Source of the DNA: Closterium sp. Naga37s-1
Taxonomy: Eukaryota > Streptophyta > Zygnematophyceae > Desmidiales > Closteriaceae
Reading direction: 5' to 3'
Assembly: GCA_947471745.1 (NCBI GenBank)
Contig: CANJKZ010000084.1
Coordinates: 2,526,501 to 2,590,500 of the forward strand
DNA: 64,000 nucleotides
The position numbers and the translations under genes are program-made. The notes under the pieces are model-generated. The model was given only the letters and a program-made list of their open reading frames with translations, was not told the DNA's origin and did no database searches. Each line of letters opens with the position of its first letter. Within the stretch, counting starts at the first letter, position 1. Positions 1-10,912 of the stretch are shown here, piece by piece.

Positions 1-940
1 CCAGGTAGCACAGCACCCTCCTTGCAGCCCGCCAATACGCAGGGTGGTGTCTCCCGGGCGCAACGTAGCGAGTTCGGATGCTGAGAGGGTACGGCAGGTA
101 CTCCAACTCGAACTGCCAGTCCTCAAGGACGTCACAGCCAAGGGCAAGCTCACCCCCGATGGACGGAGGACACGAAGAGGCAGAAACGAGACCAGCAAGG
201 TAGGCACGGCAGCAAGTAGCGGCAAAGCCTGCGAGCTCAAGTACTAAGGCACCAGCAGCAGCACGCAAAGATGCAGGTGCACTCACAAGAGCGGCTAGAC
301 AACAAGGGATAGTCGGGCGAGTAGCATGAGCAAGGTCAGATACAGGTTCAGGAACAGTAGGAAGAGAAGACAAGGGAGGTAACGACAGGACAACAGGCTC
401 CCGAGTAACACGAGAGGGAGCAGGGGAGGCGGCACAAGGCACAGGCTCCCGATGCCCAGTCAGGGAGATGGACAATGGGTCGTATCGAGCAGGAGCAGGC
501 AGTGGAGATTCAGGCGGCGGAAATAATAGAGTAGTACAAGTGGGCGTCGGCTCAGGTAGCGACGATGACGGCTGCTCCAAGAAGATAGGCCGCCGCGGCA
601 GCGACTGCAACGCACCCCCAGACCCAGCACCTCCATCGCCAGCACCTCCAGCGCCAGTACCTCCAACTCCACCAACAAGAGGACTCCTAGCACCCCCAGA
701 ACCAGCACCCCCAGAACCAGCACCCAAAACAACACATGGGCCCCTGAAGTCCGCAGCGACAGGCTGCATAGGCGAAGACGTCCGAGGCGGAAAACCCGGA
801 GGTGTCTCCAAGCGCGGCGAGCGGCGAGAGGTCGCTGTGTTGGCAGCAGTAGGGTCACCCCCCTCGGTCGAGCCAGAGGAGGCAGACGGGACTACGAGAC
901 ACCAGAGAAAAGTGGAGGGGTGCGCATAGACTGTGCTAGT
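1..940 (-). pseudogene. Pol linker before RT (element L), degenerate
   Basis: Bases 110-180 match the segment at 17030-17100 of element A, which encodes the conserved GGECALGTDVLED stretch before the reverse transcriptase. The part at 460-860 encodes a Gly/Leu/Val or Pro-rich low-complexity linker, depending on frame. No continuous frame links the two. Both lie on the minus strand like the other family-1 copies. The plus-strand frames here are proline-rich shadows of the same repeats. Confidence 0.55.
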
Positions 941-1025
941 AGGCGCACAAGCAGCGACACACGAAGGCTCTAACTCCTGGTGCCCGCCCCTGCCACTCCC
1001 GCCAGCTCCACTACGACCACCCTCG

Positions 1026-1481
1026 TTAACTATAGTGATGAGTTCTGACGGCGTAGGGAAGGTAAGAGGCAGCGCAAGACAGCCTAGGACTGCAGGATGG
1101 GGGGGGGGGGGGGGGGGGGGGGGGGGAGTAGTGCCTAACCACATCGGAATACATAGCATGGGCCGACGGCACCTGGCGAAAGTTGGCTCTCTGGTCGAAC
1201 GATTGGTGAAGGCGGACTGCAAGTGTGGCGGCGGCGTCTCGCGCCATCCACCGCTTGTAGGCAATGTGAGCTGCGTGGAACTGCATCCGCACCTCCTCCC
1301 CAGCGTCAGCAGTAGGCTCAGCAGGAGCCTTGGGGGCCTGAAGAGACCCCGACGTGTGCTCGAACAGTGAGACATCGTCGCGAGTGACACTATGGAGGTA
1401 CAGGTGCAGCCCCTCTAGCCAGGAGTCGAACCCTAGAGGGTGCCCCATTGTGACAAAGGCTAGAACAGTGGGAGTCGCCAT
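1026..1481 (-). pseudogene. Gag N-terminus (element L), broken
   Basis: From the ATG at 1481-1479 the frame begins MATPTVLAF, like the MASPTVLTF starts of the other family-1 Gags. It continues with FDSWLEGLHLYL, DDVSLFEHTSG and RDAAATLAVR, matching Gag residues 15-90 of elements A, C and F. After about 130 residues it runs into a pure G/C homopolymer near 1100-1126 and loses the family sequence. Role by family: capsid protein. Not functional here. Confidence 0.7.
1099..1127. repeat. Poly-G homopolymer
   Basis: An uninterrupted run of about 27 G marks the point where gag similarity in element L stops. Confidence 0.9.
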
Positions 1482-1489
1482 AGCAGCAG

Positions 1490-1985
1490 GAACGACAGCA
1501 AGCAGTGGCAGCACAGGTGGCAGCAGCAGCGCAGGTGGCAGCAGCAGCTCAGACGGCAGCAGCAGCCTAGCAGCAGCAGCAGCAGCAGCGCAGGCAGGAG
1601 CAGCAGCTTAGCAGCAGCACCAGCGCAGCAGCAGCAGCACAGGTGGCAGCAGCAGCGCAGGCGGCAGCAGCAGCTCAGGCGGCAGCAGCAGCCTGGCAAC
1701 AGCAGCAGCGCAGTAGCAGCAGCACAGGTGGCAGCAGCAGCAGCGCAGCAGCAGCAGCAGCACAGTAGTAGCAGCACAGGTGGCAGCAGCAACTCAGGCG
1801 GCAGCAGCAGCCTCGCAGCAGCAGCAGCCTAGCGGCAGCAGCAGCAGAGCAGTAGCAGCAGCGCAGCAGTAGCAGCAGCGTAGGCGGCAGCAGCAGCGTA
1901 GCAGCAGCGCAGCAGCCCACGGCAGGGCAGGGCACACTCGAGGCAAGCGACAGCAGTAGCTTAGCAGCAGCTGCAGCGCAGGCGG
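1490..1985. repeat. CAG-rich trinucleotide array in element L leader
   Basis: Nearly 500 bp built from CAG/GCA triplets with variants such as GGCAGCAGCAGC and GTAGCAGCAGC. It lies between the gag start and the 5' LTR. The long open frames on both strands here (Ser/Gly-rich or Leu/Cys/Ala-rich) come from the triplet periodicity and are not called as genes. Confidence 0.9.
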
Positions 1986-2104
1986 TGCAGACAGTGTGCG
2001 GGCAGCGCACTGGCTGTGCAAGCAGCGCGCGGGCACAGCAGCTGGCAGGGCACTGGCAGCGGGTGCACGGGCAGGGCAGGGCGTCGCGCGGGCTGCAGGG
2101 CAGG

Positions 2105-2385
2105 GCAGCGCATGGGATGCTGGGTAGGGGTGGGCTAGCGCTAGTGCGGGTCACTGGCAGGGCGCAGGGCAGGCACTCGCGGGCGGCGCAGGGCAGCGCG
2201 TAGGGCAGGGCGGGCTAGCGCGGGTGCGGGTCACTGGCAGAGCGCAGGGCAGGCGCTCGCGGGCGGCGCAGGGCAGCGCGTAGGGCAGGGCAGGACTAGC
2301 GCGGGTGCGGGTCGCTGGCAGAGCGCAGGGCAGGCGCTCGCGGGCAGCGCAGGATAGCGCGTAGGGCAGGGCAAGACAGCCGCGC
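2105..2385. repeat. Tandem repeat of about 78 bp, three copies
   Basis: The unit begins near GGGCTAGCGC and includes GTCACTGGCAG and GGGCAGCGCGTAGGG. Three head-to-tail copies differ at a few positions. It belongs to the leader of element L. Confidence 0.8.
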
Positions 2386-2439
2386 GCGGGCGGGGCAGGG
2401 CAGCGCGTGGGTAGCGTTTGCAGGGTAGGCGCGCGCTAG

Positions 2440-2665
2440 AAGGGCAGGAAAATCGATGCGCCTACGGGCGCGATACGGGCAGAAATTTGTCGTGCCTAAG
2501 GTCGCAATTCGGGCAGGAAAACCGTCGCTTCTAGGGGCGAGATTTGGGCAGGAAAACCGACGAGCCTAGGGGCGCGATTCGGGCAGAAAATCGGCGTGCC
2601 TAAGGTCGCGATTCAGGCAGGATAAAAAATTGACGCGCCTAGGGGCGCGATTCGAACAGGAATCC
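2440..2665. repeat. Tandem repeat of about 43 bp, five degenerate copies
   Basis: The units carry the core CCTAGGGGCGCGATTCGGGC with AT-rich spacers. The array ends just before the conserved GGTGGGCCC block that precedes the primer site in this family. Confidence 0.75.
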
Positions 2666-2728
2666 GAAGACTTAACGGTGGGCCCTTTTAAAAATCTGGT
2701 CCTAAGGATCTAATGGCTCTTAATACCA

Positions 2729-2858
2729 TGTTGAGATAGGTAGGAAGGAATGAAATTGATTAGGGCGAGGGGGATACAATGAAGTGTCGAGCAACTTACT
2801 ATACCCCCTAAGGCTAAATCCACTACAGCCTAGATAGTAGTAAACATATAATTTGACA
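2729..2858 (-). repeat. 5' LTR of element L (130 bp)
   Basis: Plus-strand limits are TGTTGAG...TTTGACA, with the family-1 internal words (CCACTACAGCCTAGATAG, ATATAATTTGACA). The adjoining primer site reads TGGTATTAAGAGCC on the minus strand, a variant of the initiator-Met site. Confidence 0.8.
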
Positions 2859-3760
2859 GTTCCTCACAGCACGACCACTCTCCCGTGTTCGGGGGCTCCC
2901 TCTGGGGTCCTTACAGGTTACTACACCCCCTCGTTCTCTAGGAACTTGGTGGGTGTCAGCCACCTCCATGATCTTGGAGTAGTCACCACTTTTTCCTTAG
3001 AGGAGTCAGTTGCCTCTTGCATAGACGGTGTCACTGGGGCCCCTCTGGCCACTTCTCACAAGGAGCCGGGCTCTTGTCTGTACTCACTACACAAGGGGCC
3101 CCACCATACTGGGTCAGGTCAGGTCAGGTAGCTGCTGTGTCGTGCGACTGTCGGTCACTCACCCATCCGGTCCTCTGGCACCACCGTCTAGGTCACTTGT
3201 CCTTCCCACGTCTCAGTAGGATGGTACGTCACCGTCTAGTCTCAGGTCTCCCAGAGTCGCTCGCTCCGCTTACCTGCTCGCTTGCACTGCCGTGCACTCC
3301 TTGCGTCGAGGGGCGGCAGCGCGCTGCCCCTCACTCCTCTTCGTTCCCCCCCACCACGGCTCCCTTAGAGACCTTGCACTTGGACGTCTGGGGCCCGTCC
3401 CTGGTCCTTGGCCCATGTCAGGAGCACTTCTTCCTGATTATGTTGGACGACTTCTCCTGCTACACCACGGTGTTTCCCTTGCATCGGAAGGCCGACGTGC
3501 CTACCGTCCTAGATCCGTGGCTCCTAGCGAGGGGTGGCGCCCAGGGTCCTCGTGGACTCCGTCTACACTCGAACCGTGGTGGTGAGTTTGAGTCCACTCG
3601 CTTGTCGGCGTTCCGTGGGGCTCAGAGGATCGTCCAGTCATACATGCTACCGGCCTCGCCACAGCAGAACGGGGTAGCTGAGGGACGCATCGGCCTGGTC
3701 ATGGAGATTGCTCATTCCTCCATGTGCCATGCCGGTGCCCCCCAGATCCTGTGGCCCTAG
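2859..3760 (+). pseudogene. Protease end and integrase (J1), degenerate
   Basis: The first part (2859-3130) matches the protease/GAG-pre-integrase stretch of this superfamily (STTTLPC, PSGVLTG, FSRNLVGV). A shift of frame near 3017-3130 leads into integrase: zinc-site HHRLGHLSFPRL and CTPCVEGRQR, first acidic residue in LHLDVWGP, and PQQNGVAE with the last catalytic Glu. The second catalytic Asp is lost (LHSNRGGEF in place of HSDRGGEF). The frame stops at 3758-3760 (TAG after ILWP). The start is removed by element L. Confidence 0.7.
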
Positions 3761-4600
3761 GCCGTCCGCTACGCCGCGCACCAGCTGAACCTGTGGCCCA
3801 TTGACGCACAGCCACGGGTGACGCCGGTCTTCCTTTGGACGGATTTTTTAGGTGTGGCGGCTGACTTCCGAGTCTGAACAAGTTGTCTTCGCGCACTTGT
3901 GCCTGCGTCTTTCTTGGCTTCCCCCTGCGTCTTTCATCAGTTCCCAGACGCCACTTTCGATAAGTCGGCCTGTTACCACAGGAGTCGTCCCCACCGAGGT
4001 TCATATGCCATTTCCCCCCCACTGTTCCTCACCCCGATGCCCCCCCCAGTCCCCCCAGTACCCCCCCCCCCCCCCCACCCCCCCCCTCGCGTCCTGCCCC
4101 ATCTGGTGTGTCGTACCTCACTCCGCAGTCGTCTCCCCCACAGCGTCCAGTCCCTGTCGTGTCTGGGGGTGCAGGAGGTGCACCTATGGAGGGTGAGGGT
4201 ACTAGGACTGCTGGAGCTGGTGGCACAGGCTCTGGGGATGCAGTGGGTGTGGGCGTGGAGGCCTCTCCTGCCGAGGACACGGCCACCTCGAGTCGGCGGC
4301 CTTGCCCCGCCTCACCCCTTGGCTTCCCGTCCGTTCTGCAGTTTCCTCCTCATCCATCTCTGCGGTCGGTCACTTCAGAGCCTGGGGGTGTCTCTGCGGG
4401 AGGTACTGGAGGCACTGTGGGGGTCGGTGGTGGAGGTTCTGGTTCTGGGGGTGCTGTCGCCGGAGGAGCAGACACGTTGGAGCCTACAATGCGTGCTGTA
4501 CGTTTCCAGACCCGTGTGCAGCGTCTTCTACGGTTGGAGAGGGAGGAGCAGGAGCGGCTTGAGCGAGTAGAGGATTCAGCACTAGTGCGGAGGTGGGGGC
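3761..4600 (+). pseudogene. Integrase C-terminus and low-complexity linker (J1), degenerate
   Basis: Traces of the integrase C-terminal part (QLNLWP; TFDKSACY, compare TFDESVSYY elsewhere) are split over frames. They are followed by a proline-rich stretch with a run of C near 4060-4085, then Gly/Val-rich coding-like repeats. The arginine/glutamate-rich segment near 4490-4570 (RLLRLEREEQERLERVED) may be an old pol linker. No intact product. Confidence 0.45.
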
Positions 4601-4960
4601 GGTACTAGTGCGTCTAGTGGAGGCAGCACTGGAGGTGGCACTGAGCCTGTGGGCCCAACAGGAGGGAGTGCTAGCGCAGCTGGTTGGTACGCAGCGGCAG
4701 CGGCGCAGCAGCAGCGGCGGGCCCAGCAGCAGCAGCCACAGCAGGGACCGCAGCAGTAGCAGGGACAGCCGCAGCAGCAGGGACAGCCCGAGCAGCAGGG
4801 ACAGCAAAAGCAGCAGGTTTTGCAGCAGGTACAGCAGCAGCCCCGGCAATGGGGATCTGGTGGACCAGGGGGCGCTGGGCGTGGTAGTGGCGCGCCCAGC
4901 TGGGAGTCCTGTGGTACCCCCCGTCTCTTTGCTAGTATGTTGTTTAGACTGGGACACGTC
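4601..4960 (+). pseudogene. Gln/Gly-rich gag middle (J2), degenerate
   Basis: CAGCAG-rich DNA encodes glutamine- and glycine-rich stretches on the plus strand, directly before the Cys/His cluster remnant that leads into J2. Its position matches the poly-Gly part of family-1 Gag. Confidence 0.45.
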
Positions 4961-6310
4961 GCAGTCAGCCCTGCAGCCGCTTTCACCCTCCTGGACAGTG
5001 CTTTGAGCAGCTCACGGACCGCCTTCGTGCGGAGTACGGTGGCGTCCCTTCTCTGGAATGGTCCCCGCTGGCCCGTTCTCTTGGTCCGTCGTTGTTTAAT
5101 ATGTATGCGGTAGAGTTGTTTGCTGCCTTGCAATCCGCCTTTGTGATGTATGCCGATGTGGACAATAGTGCTGCTGGAACCGTTTGCTCGAGTATTCGTA
5201 TATTAGGTTCTTTGCCTTTTGCTAGTATAGGTGCTTGTGCTACTAGTCTAGGTGTTTGTGTAGCTACTAGCCGAGGTGCACCTTCGGCTGAGGCATCGCT
5301 CCCTTTCACGCTAGACTCTAGCGCGTCCTATGCTTCTTTCGCGACTCCGCTTCCTGCTCTGGTTCCGGTAGCACTAGCTGATCCTACTTCAGGACCAGCA
5401 GTTGCACGCAGCTCTACCACCCTCCCTTGTCCGGCTGTCCCCTCTGGGGTCCTCACTAGTCTCCACATCGCTTCGTTCTCCATGAACTTGGTGGGTGTTA
5501 GATACCTTCAGGACTGCCACCTCGGCGTCTGGTTTCCTCTGTCTGAGTGTGACGGGACCTGCGTCAACGGTGACACCTACGCTCCACTAGGCACGTTGAG
5601 CCGGGGGCCAGGCCGCTCCGGTCTCTTCACACTGCACACTTTGCCTTCCCAGGTAGCCGCATCTAGTCAAGTAGCTGAGTCCAGTCAGGTTGCTGCGTCG
5701 TGCTCCTGTCGGTCGCTCATCCACCCGAGAGTCCTGTGGCACTGCCGTCTTGGTCACCCGTCCCTCCCTCGCCTCCGCAGCATGGCTAGTCAGCATCTTG
5801 TCTCAGGTCTCCCGCGCATCTTTGTGTCGCTCCCTCCTTCCCCTGCGCCGCCGTGCACTCCTTGCGTCAAGAATCGGCTGCGCTCCACTCCTCACTCCTC
5901 CTCCCTTCGTCCGGCCACCGCACTCTTCCAGACTCTCCACTTGGACGTCTGGGGCCCCGCCCCTCACCCTGGGCCCGAGAGGGAGAGCTTCTTTCTGGTA
6001 ATCATTGACGACCAATCCCGTTACACCACGGTCTTCCCCCTGGCAAAGAAGTCTGGCGTAACTTCTACGCTGATCAGGTGGTTGCTAGCCACTGAGGCCA
6101 CTCGTGGTAGTCGTGTCGTTTGTCTTCACTCCGACCGTGGGGGTGAGTTTGACTTCGCCACTCTTCGCGTATTCTGCAGCGAGCAGGGCATCACCCAGTC
6201 CTAGACGCTTCCGGCGTCACCACAGCAGAATGGGGTTGCTAAGCACCGCATATGCTTGGTCATGGAGATCGCCCGCACCTCCATGATCCATGCCCGTGCG
6301 CCCCATTTTC
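4961..6310 (+). pseudogene. Gag end, protease and integrase (J2)
   Basis: The frame at 5092-6204 carries: the segment after the Cys/His cluster (LFNMYAVELFAALQSAF); a decayed protease region where DSGA has become DSSAS; GAG-pre-integrase; the zinc site HCRLGHPSLPRL with CTPCVKNR; LHLDVWGP; and LHSDRGGEF. A TAG at 6202-6204 interrupts it just before the last catalytic motif. Downstream in frame this motif reads NGVAKHR, so the catalytic Glu has become Lys. Inactive on several counts. Confidence 0.7.
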
Positions 6311-7750
6311 TGTGGCCTTATGCAGTTCGCTACGGCGCCCACCCAGCTGAACCTATGGCTTCGTGTCTCCCGGCCAGAGGCTTCACCGACCAGTCTTTGG
6401 ACCGGGTCCCCTGGTGTTGCATCGGAGTTTCGTGTATGAGGCTGCCTTGCGCTTGTTCGCGACACCTCTGCGGACAAGCTCTCGGCTCGTGTCTTCCTTG
6501 GTTTTCATGTGGACGCCCCTGACTTCACGTTTTACCACCCGCTCCTCCACCGGTTTCTCGACTCTTGTGATGTCACCTTTGACGAGTTTGTGTCCTACTA
6601 CGCCCGCTACCCCTGTCGATGTCTCCTGGTTCCACCCCCTCCCCTTTTCCTCGCCCTCGCTCCTCCTCCTGCTCCCGCTCCTCGGGTACACCCGCCCCCC
6701 CTGGTCCTGCCCCATCAGGTGTGTCCCACGCTACCCCTCTCCCCTCGGTAGCACGTCAGGTACCGCCCCCTTCCCCACAATCGTCCTCTCAGTCATCGCA
6801 GCAGGCGCCGCCACTACCGTGACAGGTTGTAGTGGACTCTGGAGGTGTTGGTTCTGAGGGAGCTGGAGCTGAGGGTACTGGCACCGGGGTGCTGGTTCTA
6901 GGGGTGTTGGAGCTGCGGGAACTAGCAATGGAGGTGCTAGTTCTGGGGGTGCTGGAGTTGGTGGTACTGGCGCTGGAGGTTTTGGTTCTAAAGGAGTTGG
7001 AGTTCAAGGCACTCCTACTTTGTCGCCTCCTCTGCCTCCCCACCATCACGACAAGCATTTCCAGGCTGCTTCTTGGCGTGCGAGCGGGGAGAAGAAGAGA
7101 TTGGTGCAGGAGACTCTGGAGCTTGAGCAGCAACAGCAGGAGTTACAGCGGCAGGAGCAGCAGTAGCAGCAGCGCAGTAGCCGCAGCAGCCCCAGCAGGC
7201 ACTTTTGCAGCGCCTTTTTCCCACCTGAGTGGTCTTCGGACCCTTGGTCTCCCTTCCTCCTCTTTGGACCACTCACCGCCTCCTCCAGCTCACAGTCTTC
7301 CTCCTCTTGACTCGTCCCCTGCTGTTGTCTCTCCTCCTCGTTCCCAGCCCGCTCTGCCTGTTGTCCCACACTCTCGCGTCTGCCCCTGTCCCCTACGTGC
7401 TCGGTCCTCGTCTCTTGTTGACGACCATTGCACAGTCCTGCTCTGTTCTAGTCGCCGTCATTTTCCACCTGAGTCTGTTCTCCCTTCTACTCCTGTGTCG
7501 TCTCTTCCGGTCTCCTCTACCCCCATCACTGACTACTACCGTGTTGCTCGTCATGTTTTCACACGTATTCTTGCCTCACTTGTCACGGACCCTCGGGCCT
7601 CTCCATTGTGTGTCACGGCCCTTGTTGCCGCTGTTGACTATGCCACCACTCGCCACCCTGACTTCGCCAACACTCGCCACCTTGACTACGCCACCCACGT
7701 GGATGCTGCCCGTCCTCTGTCTGCCGGGGGTGAGTATGCCCTTGTCTTTG
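6311..7750 (+). pseudogene. Integrase C-terminus, linker and pre-RT segment (J2)
   Basis: Broken frames preserve HFLWPYAVRYGAH, then a Pro/Ser-rich linker, then ITDYYRVARHVFTRILASL and the SAGGEYALVFE stretch. The last matches SVGGECALGTDVLED of family 1. The copy is cut at about 7750 where minus-strand Gypsy-like sequence begins. Confidence 0.5.
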
Positions 7751-8227
7751 AATGGCAGCTACCACTGTCGCTGCTACGTAATCACTCTCAGACATTTGGA
7801 TCAGGCCCACCTCCAGCACCTCTGCGCATTTCTCTAGGCAGGTGTCAACGTCTCCTGGGCTCATCTGTCTCTTCCTCTGGTATATCGGCACCTCGCTCGT
7901 GAGCTTGATCTGCACCTGATGCGTGTTGCATTTTCCCAGTTCTAGCAAAGAGTAGGCGAACGTCCCTCCCTTCCGTGCCTCCTTCCCTTCTTCCTTTGTG
8001 AGCTCCTCCGTGCCCATCGCCGCTTCTCCGCAGGCCAGCGCCACGAATGCCCAGCCTTCTCTTATCTGCCCTTCTTTCTGCTCTTCTATCTCCTCTAGCT
8101 GGCGCCTCTTCATCCGCACTTCCTCCTCCTCCTGGTATCTCTCACCTATCTCAATTGCTTGCTCTATTTCCTTGCGCTTCAGGTGCATGCATATGGTTTC
8201 GATCAGCCAACACATCACATTCAAGTC
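7750..8227 (-). pseudogene. Ty3/Gypsy-like Pol fragment with start of reverse transcriptase
   Basis: On the minus strand an open stretch begins DLNVMCWLIETICMHLKR, passes a charged, probably coiled-coil segment (KEIEQAIEIGERYQEEEEV, then RRQLEEIEEQKEG), and reaches THQVQIKLTSEVPIYQRKR and MSPGDVDTCLEKCAEVLEVG, then LIQMSESDYVAATVV. The last part fits the start of Gypsy RTs (substrate-like H.I.L....PVYQR.RR, then LLEAGLI..S.S.YAA). Identification is by eye. Both ends are cut, by J2 on one side and by the family-2 LTR on the other. Confidence 0.55.
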
Positions 8228-9025
8228 TGTTATAGTCACAGTAGGCTTGAATGTGCCTAAAACGAAAGATAGAGTGCACAGTCGGATTTCTGCACAGCGG
8301 CTTTAAACGTTTATAGTCTTCTGGTCACAGCTGCAAACGACCAGATTCAACTTGGATCTGGAGCTTCGTAACGTCGCCTACAATAGGTAATTTAGATCGC
8401 ACGATTTTATTAAGAATGGACGACACAACGTCGGTTCGAACGAACGGCAGTATGGCAGCCACTATAGTCTTAGAACACAAATTAGGAAGAGTTACGAGTT
8501 GGCAATGACTCCCAGCTCCTAAAAACCCCAAGAGCCAAGGTGCAGTGATTTGGAACAGTTCCACACTGTCCCCAACCATGAAGGGTCTCGAAACTACCCT
8601 CCACAAGGGCCTACACCAAGAGAAATGTTACACTACACATTGTAATGTAACTATTCTCACTATCTTGAAGTTTACCCTTTTGGAGAGTTTCGAAATCACT
8701 TGAATCTTGAAACCAAGGCTCTGATTCTTCAAGATAAATTCTTCCTTGAGTTCTTGGAAGTCTGCTGCGCACACCTGCGACACGCCGAGCGTTCCACACA
8801 CGACAAAATAGAAAACCGCACACGACACACAAACGACGACGTGACATGCAACTAGCGATAACTCGCTATTGACTCGACACACACATTCAAAATCATGCCT
8901 CATCATTCACACACTATTTTAAGCATGAAATATATATTATCTCATGCCCTCAGACCATTCCATGCACACACGCATGCACGCACACGGACAACAAGCCGAA
9001 TGCAAACCGTAGGGTTGCACCAACA
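8228..9025 (-). repeat. 3' LTR of element K (798 bp)
   Basis: Same sequence family as the LTRs at 34487-35305, 40151-40949 and 62463-63260, with TG...CA ends. A candidate left target duplication (AAGTC, 8223-8227) cannot be tested because the other end is missing. Confidence 0.85.
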
Positions 9026-9064
9026 AACTCCCCCTCGAATTGTTGGCCTTAGGATCTGGTTCTC

Positions 9065-10469
9065 TCAGTTCAGGGCCATCCCAGCCAGCTTGCAACACTT
9101 CCAATGCTGCTGCTCCACCAGCCTCTTGGTCATCATGTCAGCTGGCTGCCCTGTCGTCTTCACGTAGGGCAACTCAACTTCACCCGCGGCCATCATGCTC
9201 CTCGTCCAATGCCATTTCACCCTCATGTGCTTGGTGAGGCCGTGCAACACAGGTTTCTTAGCAAGTGCAATGGCATCCTTGCTATCACAGTAGAGTGGGG
9301 TAGGTCCTTCCTGCTCCTCCCCCAATTCAGCCAACAAACGCCGCTGCCACACAATCTCCCGTACGGCACGGAAGAGTGCCATGTACTCGGACTCCACCGA
9401 GCTCAATGCTTGATCCACCTGCTTCTTGCTCTCCCAAGGAGTTGGGCCTCCACCAACACAGCAAATGAACCCTCCAACACTTGTCATGTCCTCTGGTTCT
9501 GATGCAAAAGAAGCATCCGAGAATGCGGTGAGGAACAAACGCCCGGGTTCAACACCATCCGCGCCCTTTTGGCGCATTTGCGCCGCCACTGAGTATTGCA
9601 GCCCAACGGTCGGTGTTTGGCCAAGATACTTGGCCACCCTCATTCCAGCTGCTACCTGCTCCTCATTAGGGCATTGAACAACCCTAGCCAACTGTCCGGT
9701 AGCAAACGCGACGTCCGGTCGGGTGTTTACCGCCGCATACATGAGGCTGCCCACCAACAAGTGAAAACGGCGCATCTCCTCTTCACCAACGCTCTCCTCC
9801 TCTGGTCCCTTCACACACTTGAGCCCAGACGGAAAGGGTGTAGCCGCATGGCCTTCACTCTGCCCAAATTTGGGAGCCAATGCCTCCAGGTACTTCCGTT
9901 GATGCACCCGCATGCACCGCTTCTCCACATCGCGTTCAATGTGAAGCCCGAGGTAGAAGTTCACATCACCAAGGGCCTTACACTTGAACTTGTCTTGAAG
10001 CTTCAGCATCACCTCCTTGACAAGGTCAGAGGAGGGTGAGAAGATGAGGATGTCATCCACGTACACCACCATGAAGCTCCTCTGCTCCCCCTCGCCAAGC
10101 ATGAACAATGAGTGATCGGCCGTTGAGGGAGTGAAGCCGATCTCCTCCAAAACTCCTCGCAGCTTCAAGTACCACTGCCTAGGGGCCTGCTTCAGTCCAT
10201 AAAGGGCCTTCTTCAGCTTCAAAACTCTGCCACTACCATCATCAAACCACTCTGGCTGCGCCAAGAATATCTCTTTTCGGAGAATTCCGTTGAGGAACGC
10301 AGTTGCCACGTCCATTTGTTTCACCACCCATCCATTCATGGCAGCACCCGTGAGTAGGGTTCTCAGCATCATCGGATTCACCACAGGAGCAAAAAGCTCC
10401 TTGAAGTCCACCTTCTCCTTCTGCTGGTACCCCTTGGCCACAATCCTAAACTTGTAGCGCTCGATCTTG
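9065..10469 (-). pseudogene. Copia reverse transcriptase-RNase H fragment (element K)
   Basis: About 465 residues are open with no internal stop. RT begins KIERYKFRIVAKGYQQKEKV and carries MDVATAFLNG, YGLKQAPRQWY and the catalytic FMVVYVDDILIF. RNase H carries FSDASFASEPED, SSVESEYMALF and YCDSKDAIALAK. The stop follows MALN, as in element D. The N-terminal two-thirds of the polyprotein (Gag, protease, integrase) is lost, so this is a 5'-truncated but otherwise well-preserved domain pair. Confidence 0.85.
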
Positions 10470-10579
10470 TTATGTGATGCTATCATTTGCATTCACGTCT
10501 GTTTGCCTCCCATCATATGTTCGTGCGTTGCATGCGTGGTGTGTGCAAGAATCTGTGTTTGGTGTGGTTTTTATTTTCT

Positions 10580-10912
<333 letters not shown>

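Larger units (their letters stand above)
1..2858 (-). mobile_element. Element L: truncated family-1 Copia LTR retrotransposon, 5' part
   Basis: Read on the minus strand, this runs from a 5' LTR (2858-2729) through a primer site and repeat-rich leader to a gag start at 1481. It then passes directly into sequence that in sister copies lies between integrase and reverse transcriptase. The protease and integrase core are absent, so a large internal deletion is inferred. The 3' part lies beyond the window. The right edge abuts plus-strand Copia DNA cut in its protease region, so L apparently inserted into J1. Confidence 0.75.
2859..7750 (+). mobile_element. Elements J1/J2: two degenerate plus-strand Copia halves in tandem
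   Basis: Protease-to-integrase sequence occurs twice on the plus strand (2859-3760 and 4960-6310). Each copy is followed by a low-complexity linker, and the second also has the pre-RT segment (7530-7750). No RT, RNase H or LTR is seen. The linker of J1 (up to about 4600) runs into the Gln/Gly-rich middle of a gag that leads into J2. This suggests unequal recombination or insertion between related copies. Confidence 0.65.
8228..10469 (-). mobile_element. Element K: truncated family-2 Copia (3' LTR plus RT-RNase H)
   Basis: A 798-bp LTR (TGTTATAGTC...CACCAACA) is followed by a purine tract and the RT-RNase H part of a family-2 polyprotein. Similarity to element D stops at about 10469 in the RT N-terminus (after the codons for KIERYK), before a TG microsatellite. 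The 5' half is missing. Confidence 0.85.

Noticed and set aside
1460-2154. Leu/Cys-rich and Ser/Gly-rich frames
   Set aside because: CAG-triplet array; every frame of a stop-free triplet repeat stays open.
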